A stretch of DNA of 64,000 nt from Rhodoblastus sp963736175 (GTDB lineage: Bacteria; Pseudomonadota; Alphaproteobacteria; Rhizobiales; Beijerinckiaceae). The stretch is taken from positions 1 to 64,000 of the forward strand of contig CAVTNU010000006.1 in the NCBI GenBank assembly GCA_963736175.1, in the 5' to 3' direction. Each line of letters begins with the position of its first letter. Within the stretch, counting starts at the first letter, position 1. Under the pieces are notes generated by a model, which was given only the letters and a program-made list of their open reading frames with translations, was not told where the DNA came from and searched no databases. Below, one piece after another: positions 55,585-64,000 of this stretch. A program made the position numbers and the translations under genes.

Positions 55585-55656
55585 TCGTCCTGACCACGCC
55601 CCGCATCCGCATGCGCTGCCGGGCTGTTTTCGATTCACGCGTTGAAAGTTCTTATC

Positions 55657-57906
55657 ATGTCTAAACTGCTTTCCAGCCTGCTCGCGGGCGTGGCGTTCCT
55701 GCCCTGCGCGGCCGCCGCCCAGCAAGCCTCAACCGCGTTGCCGACGGTCGAAGTCTATGCCGATCGCGAAGCCAAGCCCGCCGCCAACGCCTCGTTGAAC
55801 ACGACGGTCGTCACCCGCGGCGACATCGCCAATTTCACGCCGCGAACCAACGACGCGGCGCAAACGCTGAGCAACACGCCCGGCGTCAGTCTTTATCAAG
55901 CCGGCGGCGTCTCCAGCCTGCCGGTGATTCATGGCTTCAACGACGATCGCAACACGATCGTTCTCGGCGGCGTGCCGATTACCGCCGCCTGCGCCAATCA
56001 CATGAACCCGCCTTTGTCCTATATCGATCCGGGCGCCATCGGCTCGGTCGAAGTCATCACGGCCAATGTCCCGGTCAGCAAGGGCGGCGACGCCATCGGC
56101 GGGGCGATCATCGTTCAGCCGCGCTCTCCGGTATTCGCGGCGGCGGCCTCGCCCGTCGTGACCAAAGGGCCGGCGCCGTTCGACGGACCCCAAGGCCCGG
56201 GCGTGGTCTCCTCCGGTTCGGTCGCAAGCTATTTCCGCTCCAACGGCGGCGGCTTCGGCCTGTCGGCGCACGCCAATGTCGCGACCGAGCACTTCGCTCT
56301 GGACTACGACGGCGCTTGGAGCAAGTCCGGCGACTACCACGCCGGCGGCGGCGCGCTCGTCCGCGCGACGGAATATGAGGCGCAGAATCACGCCGCGACG
56401 CTTTCCTATCGCAACGAGGATCAACTCGTGGCCTTCCGTTACGCCTACCAGAACATCCCCTACCAGGGCTTCGCCAACCAGTTCATGGACATGCTGGGCA
56501 ACAACGCCAACACGTTCGATCTGTCCTACAAGGGCGGCTTCGGTTGGGGCAAACTGGAGGCTGACGCCTATTACCACCTGACCCAGCATTACATGAATTT
56601 CCTGCCGGATCGGGTCAATACGGTCGAAACGCCCCAAACCGGCATGCCCATGTATGTCAACGATCAGGACTACGGCTACAAGGTCAAGGCCGAAATCGAC
56701 GCGTCAAAGATCGACACCGTGCGCCTCGGCAACGAATTGCATATGCAGCGCCTCAACGAATGGTGGCCGTCGCCCGCCTTTATGATGGGCATGCCCAATA
56801 CTACGCCCAACACCATGTGCTGTGGCACCTTTTCCAACGTAAACAACGGCCAGCGCGATGTGCTGGGAACTTACGCCGAATGGGAGCGTAAATGGACGTC
56901 GCAATGGTCGACCCTGCTGGGCGTCCGCAACGACACGGTATGGATGAACACTGGCGACGTTCAGGGTTATAACGACCTGAATTCGACAACCAAGATGGGC
57001 AAGACGACTTACTTTTATTACCTGCGGGACTCGACAGCGTTCAACGATCAAGCTCACGCCAAGACCTTTGTCGATTTCGACGTCACCGCGCTGGCGCGTT
57101 ACAATCCCAGCGCCGACGCCCATTATGAATTCGGCTACACGCTCAAGCAGCGCGCTCCGAGCATTTACGAACTCTATACGTGGTCCAAGGGGACCATGGC
57201 TTCCAACATGATCGGCTGGTTCGGCGACGGCAACGGCTATGTCGGCAATCTGAACTTGAAGCCGGAAACCGCTCACACTGTTTCGGTTACCGGACAGTGG
57301 AGCGATCCGAGCCAGAAGCTGTGGACCGTCAAGGCGACGCCCTATTACTCCTATGTGCAGGATTATATTGACGTCAACGAGCTGAGCGCCAGCGCGACAA
57401 ATAGTCTGCTGCAATTCGCCAACCACGACGCGCAGCTCGCCGGATTCGACCTATCCGGTCGCGCTTTGATCCTGCAGGACAAGGATATCGGCGATGTGTC
57501 GATTTCCGGCATCGCCGGCTATAATTACGGGCGGCGGACCGACGGCTATTATCTCTATCATATGATGCCGCTGAACGGCAAAGTCACGTTGGAAGACGCG
57601 ATCACCGTCAATGGCGGTAAGCTGACCACGGCTTTCGAAGTCAAGGCCGCCGCGGCCAAGACCGATGTCGAAACGCTTCGCAACGAGCCGTCGACTCCCG
57701 CCTATGGGATCATGGGTCTGCGCGCGACATATGAATATCACAATCTGCGCTTCGACCTTGGCGTCGATAACATCGCCGACAAGCTTTATTACGAGCCGCT
57801 TGGCGGTATCGACATCGCCGATTGGAAGGCGGGTAAAGAGGCGTGGGGCCAGCCGCTCGCCGCCATGGGCCGCACGCTTTATGGCGGTATGACGGTCAAG
57901 TTCTGA
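55657..57906 (+). CDS. TonB-dependent copper receptor (OprC-like), copy 1
   Basis: 749 residues with a signal peptide (near AAAQQ). Plug domain: PTVEVYADREAKP, LSNTPGVSLYQAGGVSSLPV, VPVSKGGDAIGGAI. C112 and M116 in ACANHMNPPLSYID form the CxxxM copper motif known from OprC/NosA. Met- and His-rich loops (MMGMPNTTPNTM, LHMQRLNEWW) suit Cu binding. The barrel ends in GRTLYGGMTVKF with a terminal aromatic. It should import copper across the outer membrane using TonB. It is followed by a terminator and a second copy. Confidence 0.92.
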   Translation: MSKLLSSLLAGVAFLPCAAAAQQASTALPTVEVYADREAKPAANASLNTTVVTRGDIANFTPRTNDAAQTLSNTPGVSLYQAGGVSSLPVIHGFNDDRNTIVLGGVPITAACANHMNPPLSYIDPGAIGSVEVITANVPVSKGGDAIGGAIIVQPRSPVFAAAASPVVTKGPAPFDGPQGPGVVSSGSVASYFRSNGGGFGLSAHANVATEHFALDYDGAWSKSGDYHAGGGALVRATEYEAQNHAATLSYRNEDQLVAFRYAYQNIPYQGFANQFMDMLGNNANTFDLSYKGGFGWGKLEADAYYHLTQHYMNFLPDRVNTVETPQTGMPMYVNDQDYGYKVKAEIDASKIDTVRLGNELHMQRLNEWWPSPAFMMGMPNTTPNTMCCGTFSNVNNGQRDVLGTYAEWERKWTSQWSTLLGVRNDTVWMNTGDVQGYNDLNSTTKMGKTTYFYYLRDSTAFNDQAHAKTFVDFDVTALARYNPSADAHYEFGYTLKQRAPSIYELYTWSKGTMASNMIGWFGDGNGYVGNLNLKPETAHTVSVTGQWSDPSQKLWTVKATPYYSYVQDYIDVNELSASATNSLLQFANHDAQLAGFDLSGRALILQDKDIGDVSISGIAGYNYGRRTDGYYLYHMMPLNGKVTLEDAITVNGGKLTTAFEVKAAAAKTDVETLRNEPSTPAYGIMGLRATYEYHNLRFDLGVDNIADKLYYEPLGGIDIADWKAGKEAWGQPLAAMGRTLYGGMTVKF

Positions 57907-57914
57907 TCGCTCTC

Positions 57915-57939
57915 GCGCCCGCGGCTTAGCTGCGGGCGC
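57915..57939 (+). terminator. Hairpin between the two copper receptors
   Basis: 8-bp perfect arms GCGCCCGC/GCGGGCGC with a 9-base loop, followed by TTCCTTATTT. It starts 9 bp after the stop of copy 1, so expression of copy 2 may be reduced or need its own promoter. Confidence 0.7.
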
Positions 57940-58013
57940 TTCCTTATTTCAACGCCGACGCGCCGCAAGGGCGCCGGGTCCGACGCCGCGAATAACCGAG
58001 AAGGGCATAAACC

Positions 58014-60269
58014 ATGTCTAAATTCGTTTCCTTTCTTCTGGCGGGCGTTTGCCTGCCATATTGCGCGGCCATGGCCCAGCAAGCCTCAACCTCTCTGCCG
58101 ACGGTCGAAGTCTATGCCGATCGCGAGGCCAAGCCCGCCGCCAACGCCTCGCTGAACACGACGGTCGTCACCCGCGGCGACATCGCCAATTTCTCGCCGC
58201 GAACCAACGACGCGGCGCAAATGCTGAGCAACACGCCCGGCCTCAGCTTCTATACTGGCGGCGGCGTGTCGAGCCTGCCGGTGATTCACGGCTTCAACGA
58301 CGATCGCAACACGATCGTTCTCGGCGGCATTCCGATCACGGCCTCTTGCGCCAATCACATGAATCCGCCGCTGTCCTATATCGATCCGGGCGCGATCGGC
58401 TCGGTCGAAGTCATCACCGCCAATGTCCCGGTCAGCAAGGGCGGCGACGCCATCGGCGGCTCGATCATCGTTCTGCCGCGCGCGCCGGTGTTCGCGACGC
58501 CGGCTTCGACGCTCGTGACCAAGGGACCGGCGCCGGTCGACGGACCCCAAGGCCCGGGCGTGATCGCCTCCGGTTCGATTTCCAGCTCTTTCCGCTCCAA
58601 TGGCGGCGGCTTCCGCCTGTCGGGTCACGCCAATGTCGCTACCGATCATTTCGCGTTGGATTACGACGGCTCCTGGGCCAAGTCCGGCGACTACCACGCC
58701 GGCGGCGGCGCCAAGATCCTCTCGACGATGTATGACGCGGAAAACCACGTGGCGCGCCTGTCCTACAAGAACGACGACCAACTGATCTCGTTCCGCTACA
58801 CGTATCAGAACATTCCCTATCAGGGCTTTCCCAATCAGCAGATGGACATGCTGGGGAACAACGCCAACACGTTCGATCTGTCCTACAAGGGCGGGTTCGA
58901 TTGGGGGCGGCTGGAGGCTAACGCCTACTACCACGTCACCCAGCATTACATGAACTTCCTGACTGATCGCGGTTTTGGTCCTCCGACGCCGACGACCGGC
59001 ATGCCGATGTATGTCAACGACCAGGATTACGGCTACAAAATCAAGGCGGAAACCAACGTCTCGAAGGCCGATCTGATTCGCGTCGGCAATGAACTGCACA
59101 TGCAGCGCATGAACGAGTGGTGGACGGGCATGGCGATGATGGCGCCTTGGATGGGCCCGAATAATTTCATCAATTTGAACAATGCGCAGCGCAATGTGCT
59201 GAGCACCTATGCCGAATGGGAGCACCGTTGGAACAAGGAATGGTCGTCTCTGATCGGCCTGCGTAACGACACGGTGTGGATGAACGCCGGCAATGTTCAG
59301 GGTTATGACAACGTCGATTGCGCAATGGGCGGACCGCCCGGCTGTGGCGGCGCGATGAATGTCTTGTGGTATCAGACGGATTCGGCCGCCTTCAACGCCG
59401 CCGACCGCGCCAGGACCTTCGTCAATTTCGACGTGACCGCCCTGACCCGTTACAACCCGAGCGATGCGGCGGCCTATGAATTCGGCTACACGCTGAAACA
59501 GCGCGCCCCGAGCATCTATGAGCTCTACGCCTGGTCTTCGGGCATGATGTCGTCGGAGATGATCGGTTGGTTCGGCGACGGCAATGGCTATGTCGGCAAT
59601 CTTAATCTGAAGCCGGAAACAGCGCATACGATCTCACTCACCGGCCAATGGAGCGATCCGACAAAGCAATTATGGACAGTCAAGGCGACGCCCTATTATT
59701 CCTATGTCGAGAATTATATCGATGTCGACATGCCGGCGACAATCAATGGTCACGCCAATACCGGGATGGCGTTGCAATTCGCCAATCACGACGCGCAACT
59801 GGCGGGCTTCGACCTGTCCGGCCGCGCGCTCGTCCTGCCGGGTTCCGCCATCGGCGACGTGTCGATTTCCGGCGTCGCCGGTTACAATTACGGACGCCGT
59901 CTCGATGGCTATTACCTCTACCACATGATGCCGTTCAACGCGAAAGCCGCGCTGGAGGATGCGGTCCTGGTCGGCGGCGGCAAATTGACCGGCGCCTTCG
60001 AGGTCAGAGCGGTCGCGGCCAAGACCGATGTCGAAACGCTCCGCAACGAGCCGTCCACGCCGGCCTTCGCCGTGATGAACCTGCGTGGGTCTTATGAATA
60101 TCAAAACTTGCGCTTCGATTTTGGCGTCGAGAACCTGGCCGACAAGCTCTATTATGAGCCGCTCGGCGGCATCGACATCGCCGATAATGAAGGAAGAGGC
60201 ACGCCGTGGGGCCTGCCGCTCGCCGCCATGGGCCGCAATATTTATGGCGGCATGACAGTCAAGTTCTGA
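58014..60269 (+). CDS. TonB-dependent copper receptor (OprC-like), copy 2
   Basis: 751 residues, a clear tandem duplicate of copy 1: the plug is nearly identical, while loops differ, such as TGMAMMAPWMGPNNFINLNN in place of MMGMPNTTPNTMCC, and an added CAMGGPPGCGG segment. C112 and M116 of SCANHM are kept. The start ATG has GAGAAGGG upstream. Different loops suggest altered affinity or ligand form of copper. It is followed by a strong terminator. Confidence 0.92.
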   Translation: MSKFVSFLLAGVCLPYCAAMAQQASTSLPTVEVYADREAKPAANASLNTTVVTRGDIANFSPRTNDAAQMLSNTPGLSFYTGGGVSSLPVIHGFNDDRNTIVLGGIPITASCANHMNPPLSYIDPGAIGSVEVITANVPVSKGGDAIGGSIIVLPRAPVFATPASTLVTKGPAPVDGPQGPGVIASGSISSSFRSNGGGFRLSGHANVATDHFALDYDGSWAKSGDYHAGGGAKILSTMYDAENHVARLSYKNDDQLISFRYTYQNIPYQGFPNQQMDMLGNNANTFDLSYKGGFDWGRLEANAYYHVTQHYMNFLTDRGFGPPTPTTGMPMYVNDQDYGYKIKAETNVSKADLIRVGNELHMQRMNEWWTGMAMMAPWMGPNNFINLNNAQRNVLSTYAEWEHRWNKEWSSLIGLRNDTVWMNAGNVQGYDNVDCAMGGPPGCGGAMNVLWYQTDSAAFNAADRARTFVNFDVTALTRYNPSDAAAYEFGYTLKQRAPSIYELYAWSSGMMSSEMIGWFGDGNGYVGNLNLKPETAHTISLTGQWSDPTKQLWTVKATPYYSYVENYIDVDMPATINGHANTGMALQFANHDAQLAGFDLSGRALVLPGSAIGDVSISGVAGYNYGRRLDGYYLYHMMPFNAKAALEDAVLVGGGKLTGAFEVRAVAAKTDVETLRNEPSTPAFAVMNLRGSYEYQNLRFDFGVENLADKLYYEPLGGIDIADNEGRGTPWGLPLAAMGRNIYGGMTVKF

Positions 60270-60276
60270 TCGCCGG

Positions 60277-60300
60277 GGCTCCCGCGGGCAGGCGGGAGCC
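60277..60300 (+). terminator. Terminator after receptor copy 2
   Basis: 9-bp perfect arms GGCTCCCGC/GCGGGAGCC with a 6-base loop, followed by GTTTTCATTT. It closes the receptor transcript before exbB. Confidence 0.85.
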
Positions 60301-60342
60301 GTTTTCATTTCGGCCGGGCGTCGCGCCGGCCGCTTCGCCAGG

Positions 60343-60385
60343 GCATGTTCCCGAAAAGTTGAAGACTTTTCGGCCGAGAATATGC
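60343..60385. repeat. Palindromic intergenic repeat upstream of exbB
   Basis: Inner perfect arms CCGAAAAGT/ACTTTTCGG (60351-60359, 60365-60373) sit in a longer imperfect palindrome GCATGTTC...GAATATGC. It resembles a palindrome widespread between genes in Hyphomicrobiales genomes as I recall. An imperfect hairpin follows at about 60398-60440. Confidence 0.6.
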
Positions 60386-60460
60386 AATTGAACAAATGGA
60401 TCTATCATCCTCGGGCTTCCCGGAAACCTGGGGATGATCCAATCGATTTAGGGCCGCCGC

Positions 60461-61069
<609 letters not shown>

Positions 61070-61081
61070 GGAGGCGTTCAC

Positions 61082-61543
61082 ATGGCCGGCGCCACCCCCC
61101 AAAACGACAGCCGCCCCGGTTTTTTCCGTCCGCAGGCCGAAATCAACGTGACGCCTTTCGTCGACGTCATGCTGGTGCTGCTGATCATTTTCATGGTCAC
61201 AGCGCCGCTGCTCGCCACCGGCGTCAAGGTCGACCTGCCGCAGGCCAAGGCCGCCAAACCGCTCGATCCGAAGGAGCCGGTGGTGGTCGCTATCGACCGC
61301 GACGGCCATGTGGCGCTTGGCGCCGAACAGGTGGAGCGCGCCGATCTCGTGGCGCGGGTCAAGCTGGCGCTCGGCGACGATCTCGGCCGCACGGTGCATC
61401 TGCGCGGCGACAAGGACGCCGCCTTCGGCCAGGTCGTCTCGGTCATGGACGAGTTGGCGCACAATGGCGTAGTCCATCTGGCGATCGTTACCGACCCGGG
61501 CTCCAGGGCCGCGCCCGAAAAGGCCATGGAGACAGGGAAATGA
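61082..61543 (+). CDS. exbD: ExbD/TolR-type protein
   Basis: 153 residues. A short cytoplasmic start leads to INVTPFVDVMLVLLIIFMVT, which holds the essential membrane Asp and the single span, then a periplasmic domain (HLRGDKDAAFGQVVSVMDEL). It works with ExbB. The stop overlaps the tonB start (ATGA, 61540-61543). Confidence 0.93.
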   Translation: MAGATPQNDSRPGFFRPQAEINVTPFVDVMLVLLIIFMVTAPLLATGVKVDLPQAKAAKPLDPKEPVVVAIDRDGHVALGAEQVERADLVARVKLALGDDLGRTVHLRGDKDAAFGQVVSVMDELAHNGVVHLAIVTDPGSRAAPEKAMETGK

Positions 61544-62319
61544 GCGCCGCGCTGTCGAGTGGCGTCGGTCTGCGTCCGGTCTGGCTGAGGCCTTTGGCTC
61601 TATCGCTGATCCTGACCGCGCATGCCGCGCTCCTGTTCGCCGCCAAAGCCGATCTTGAACCGCCGCCGTCGCTCGACTCGATGGAGGTGAGCCTCGTTCC
61701 GCTCGGCAATTCGACCGTGGATCAAAAGCCGCAGGACGAGATTAAACCGCAAGAGGAGGCAAAGCCGCCCGAGAACGTCAAGCCGTCCCCGGCCGTGACG
61801 CTGACGGCGCCGCCGCCACAGCAGGTCGCGCCGGAAGCCCCGCCGCTGCCCATCGCCAAGGTCAAGCCGATCCTCAAGCCCAAACCCAAGCCGGCGGTCG
61901 AGGAAGACGATGACGAACCCAGTCCGGCGCAATTGCGCGAAATCGCGCGCCGGAAGCACGAGGCGATGGAAAGGCGCCGCCAGGCGCAGGAGGCCAGGCA
62001 AGAGGCCAGGCGCGGCCAGGCCGGCGGGTCCGAACAGGGCGGCATGTCGCGCGCCAATTACGCGGGCCTCGTCGTCGCGGAGCTGAACCGCCACAAATTC
62101 TTCCCCGCCGCGGCGCGGGCGGCGGGCGTGACCGGCTCGGTCGGGGTGGCTTTCTCCATCGGCTCGTCCGGACGAGTCGTCAGCCAGTCGGTCACTCGTT
62201 CCTCCGGCAACGGATCGCTCGACAGCGCGGCGCGCGCCATGATGAGCGCGATCCAGGCGCCATCCCCGCCCGGCGGCCATTTCAGCACCAGCACGACAAT
62301 CCGTTTCAATTTGAACTGA
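61540..62319 (+). CDS. tonB: Energy-transducing TonB protein
   Basis: 259 residues. A single N-terminal membrane anchor (about 18-36, LALSLILTAHAALLFAAK) is followed by a Pro/Lys-rich periplasm-spanning section (KPQDEIKPQEEAKPPENVKP and ILKPKPKP). The C-terminal TonB domain has RHKFFPAAARAAGVTGSVGV and SSGNGSLDSAARAMMSAIQ. It delivers proton-motive energy to the outer-membrane receptors, here most likely the two copper receptors. Confidence 0.92.
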   Translation: MSAALSSGVGLRPVWLRPLALSLILTAHAALLFAAKADLEPPPSLDSMEVSLVPLGNSTVDQKPQDEIKPQEEAKPPENVKPSPAVTLTAPPPQQVAPEAPPLPIAKVKPILKPKPKPAVEEDDDEPSPAQLREIARRKHEAMERRRQAQEARQEARRGQAGGSEQGGMSRANYAGLVVAELNRHKFFPAAARAAGVTGSVGVAFSIGSSGRVVSQSVTRSSGNGSLDSAARAMMSAIQAPSPPGGHFSTSTTIRFNLN

Positions 62320-62346
62320 AACGCCGGGCGTGGCCGGCGCCGATTC

Positions 62347-63246
62347 TCAGCCGACGCCTTTGTGCGAGCGCATCATGAACAGGGGAATATCGGCGTGCGC
62401 GAGCACATCGCGCGTCACGCCGCCGAGAAGGGCCTGCCAAAGCGAGGAATGCCTGAACGCGCCGCTCAGCAAGCAATCGCCGCCAAGCCGTTTGGCTTCC
62501 GCAAGAAGCTGGCGGCCGACGCTCTGTTCGCCAGGACGCAGGCGAATGATCCGCGCGTCGATTTCCAGCTTGTCGAAAAATTCGCGCGCGGCGCGATCAT
62601 AAGGTTCGGCGCCCGCCTTCTCGACCCATAAAACGCTGACCCTGTCGGCCTGTCTGAGCCAGGGCAGGGCGGCTTCGACCGCAGCCTGCGTCGGGGCGCC
62701 GGGCTTCCAGCCGACGACCATGTGCCGGCCGATGATTCGGTCGTCGTTCGAAGCGTCGCGCGGCGCGACGAGGACGAGGCGGTGGGCGTCAAACAGCGCG
62801 CTGTGCAAGGCGTCGGCGGCGTCCATGTGGATGGGTCGGCCGATCACCAGGAGATCGACCTGGCACGCCTCGACGGCGATATTGGCGGCGATATCGCCTT
62901 CGTCGTTTCGCCATCGGATCGGCGGGGCGTCCGGGCTCGAGGCGACGAAAGCGTCGAGAGCGGCTTTGACGCGCGCCAGCCGCATCCGCGGACTGCCTTC
63001 GTAAATATCGCGCAACTGCTGGATGTCCTGTTCCTCCGCCGAGATGAAATCACGGTGCGGATCGAAGCCGACATGCACGGCGCTGATGGAGGGCGCAAAG
63101 CCCCGCGCCGCGGCGACGGCGCATTGCAGCGTCGAAATCGCGGTTTCAACTTCGGGCAACAGAGCGCAGATTTTTATGGTCGGGCGTATCAACTCGTCGG
63201 CGCGCGGGCCGCGCATTTGCGAAGAGGACGCAGCGGGATTGATCAT
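62347..63246 (-). CDS. Universal stress protein family
   Basis: 299 residues from ATG 63246, with AAGGGAGT upstream; the longer reading to 63282 is unlikely. Two tandem Usp-like halves: DLLVIGRPIHMDAADALHSA in the first, and GDCLLSGAFRHSSLWQALLG with VTRDVLAHADIPLFMM in the second. The G-2x-G-9x-G(S/T) ATP motif is not clearly complete, so nucleotide binding is uncertain. It is convergent with tonB and without partners. Confidence 0.85.
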   Translation of the reverse strand: MINPAASSSQMRGPRADELIRPTIKICALLPEVETAISTLQCAVAAARGFAPSISAVHVGFDPHRDFISAEEQDIQQLRDIYEGSPRMRLARVKAALDAFVASSPDAPPIRWRNDEGDIAANIAVEACQVDLLVIGRPIHMDAADALHSALFDAHRLVLVAPRDASNDDRIIGRHMVVGWKPGAPTQAAVEAALPWLRQADRVSVLWVEKAGAEPYDRAAREFFDKLEIDARIIRLRPGEQSVGRQLLAEAKRLGGDCLLSGAFRHSSLWQALLGGVTRDVLAHADIPLFMMRSHKGVG

Positions 63247-63440
63247 CGATGCAACTCCCTTGACGAGGAAGCTTACACGCAATTGGCGCGACAGGGGAGG
63301 GCAAACCTGCGCGCCGTCCAGACGCGCGACCGCATTGGCGGCTAACGATGGCTCGCGACTTGAAAGTCGCCGCCGGCGGACGCAGTCTTGGCCGAACCGG
63401 GGCCTCCATCTGGAGAACGCCGGTTCAAGGGGGGCAAAAA

Positions 63441-63671
63441 ATGGCCGACGAACAAGACAAAAACGCGCAAGCGAGACAAATATATCGATCCGTTACCCTT
63501 CTGGGCGCGATCGGGACCCTATTCAGCGTCGTCAATCTTGTGCTCAGAGGCCAATTGCTAGCGGAAGGCGCGAGCCAGCCGGCTTTCGTCATGATCCTTA
63601 GCTATGGGGCGCTGCTGGCGGGGATCGTCGCCCTTGTCGGCGGCTTGATCATGCAGAAAGCGAAGAAATAA
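63441..63671 (+). CDS. Small two-span membrane protein of unknown function
   Basis: 76 residues from ATG 63441, with AAGGGGGG upstream; the longer in-frame reading to 63348 is unlikely. Two hydrophobic segments, VTLLGAIGTLFSVVNLVL and MILSYGALLAGIVALVGGLI, are joined by a short polar loop, and the tail is basic (MQKAKK). The family is unknown. 63672-63796 has no gene. Confidence 0.6.
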   Translation: MADEQDKNAQARQIYRSVTLLGAIGTLFSVVNLVLRGQLLAEGASQPAFVMILSYGALLAGIVALVGGLIMQKAKK

Positions 63672-63796
63672 TTGAGGTTAAACGGCCTCAGATGCTCGCG
63701 TGACTTGAAAATGATCATCGCAAGACGTGCTCTTGACGACTTGCTTCGGTTCAAAAATACGCCGCTGTATTCCATCGTCCGATCTGGGCGGCGTCT

Positions 63797-64000
63797 TCAA
63801 GAGGGCGTTGTTTTTCGTCGCCGCCGGTCATTGCCGGCCTGCGCATGAAGGGCTTGCAGGGCTGTAGCGAGCGGCAGGAACAAAGCGGCTGGTCGGCTGG
63901 CGAAGCGCCGGAATTGAAGATGCTCGTAAAAGGCGGCGGCGGCTTCGTCCTTGGCGTCGACGATCAAAGCGAAGATCGCCTGATCGGCGCGCGCGGATCG
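63797..64000 (-). CDS. GNAT-family acetyltransferase, C-terminal end (partial)
   Basis: The minus-strand frame is open at the window edge and stops at TGA 63797-63799. The 67 visible residues include ALIVDAKDEAAAAFYEHLQF, then FASRPAALFLPLAT, the acceptor-side end of GNAT enzymes. It resembles TacT-type aminoacyl-tRNA-acetylating toxins, in which this end is conserved. The acetyl-CoA site and a possible DUF1778 antitoxin lie outside the window, so the toxin reading is inference. Confidence 0.7.
   Translation of the reverse strand, partial: RSARADQAIFALIVDAKDEAAAAFYEHLQFRRFASRPAALFLPLATALQALHAQAGNDRRRRKTTPS

Overview
The window looks like an alphaproteobacterial chromosome, most likely Hyphomicrobiales (Rhizobiales). 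It is GC-rich and carries ChvI/ChvG next to HprK and a truncated PTS, ChpT of the CtrA phosphorelay, a UbiK/Lgt/MidA-like/PgeF block and a perfect CtrA box (TTAA-N7-TTAAC). An aerobic benzoyl-CoA (box) pathway and a two-receptor copper-uptake locus would suit a soil or freshwater Beijerinckiaceae/Methylocystaceae-type organism, but nothing here fixes the genus.

Layout. 1-5562: surface-polysaccharide glycosyltransferases, including a 1104-residue pyruvyltransferase/coiled-coil/GT4 fusion with five near-identical 105-bp repeats. 5563-17727: an accessory island ending beside tRNA-Val. It holds a phage terminase pair, a complete IS21-type element that truncates a TIGR02391/Ymh gene, a secreted ClpP-like protein with a partner, small lipoproteins, an XRE regulator, degraded sequence and orphan secreted proteins. 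17907-25908: benzoate degradation (boxA, boxB, boxC, alpha/beta hydrolase, benzoate-CoA ligase, PnbB/DUF4863 protein), all on the minus strand. 26106-30176: chvI-chvG-hprK-EIIA-HPr regulatory operon. 30383-50111: core housekeeping genes (HugZ-like, pckA, chpT, cysQ, DUF1134, trmB, metK, SGNH hydrolase, pgeF, MidA-like methyltransferase, lgt, ubiK, ybjN, proC, TetR, SEC-C protein, MarR plus two-component pair, branched-chain aminotransferase), then tRNA-Arg. 50535-52707: a polymorphic toxin (Tox-REase-5-like) and its Imm52-like immunity gene. 52770-62319: lytic transglycosylase, then a copper locus: two DUF2946-type Cys/His proteins, a Crp/Fnr regulator, two tandem OprC-like TonB-dependent receptors and a dedicated ExbB-ExbD-TonB. 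62347-64000: universal stress protein, small membrane protein and the end of a GNAT acetyltransferase.

Three otherwise conserved genes (chvG, DUF1134, DUF805) are each broken by one single-base indel. All three restore to a normal-length protein when one base is removed or added, so sequencing or assembly error should be excluded before calling them pseudogenes.

The most interesting items are the toxin-immunity pair with an unfamiliar N-terminal region, the duplicated copper receptors with their private energising complex, and the heptad-register repeat expansion in the glycosyltransferase fusion.
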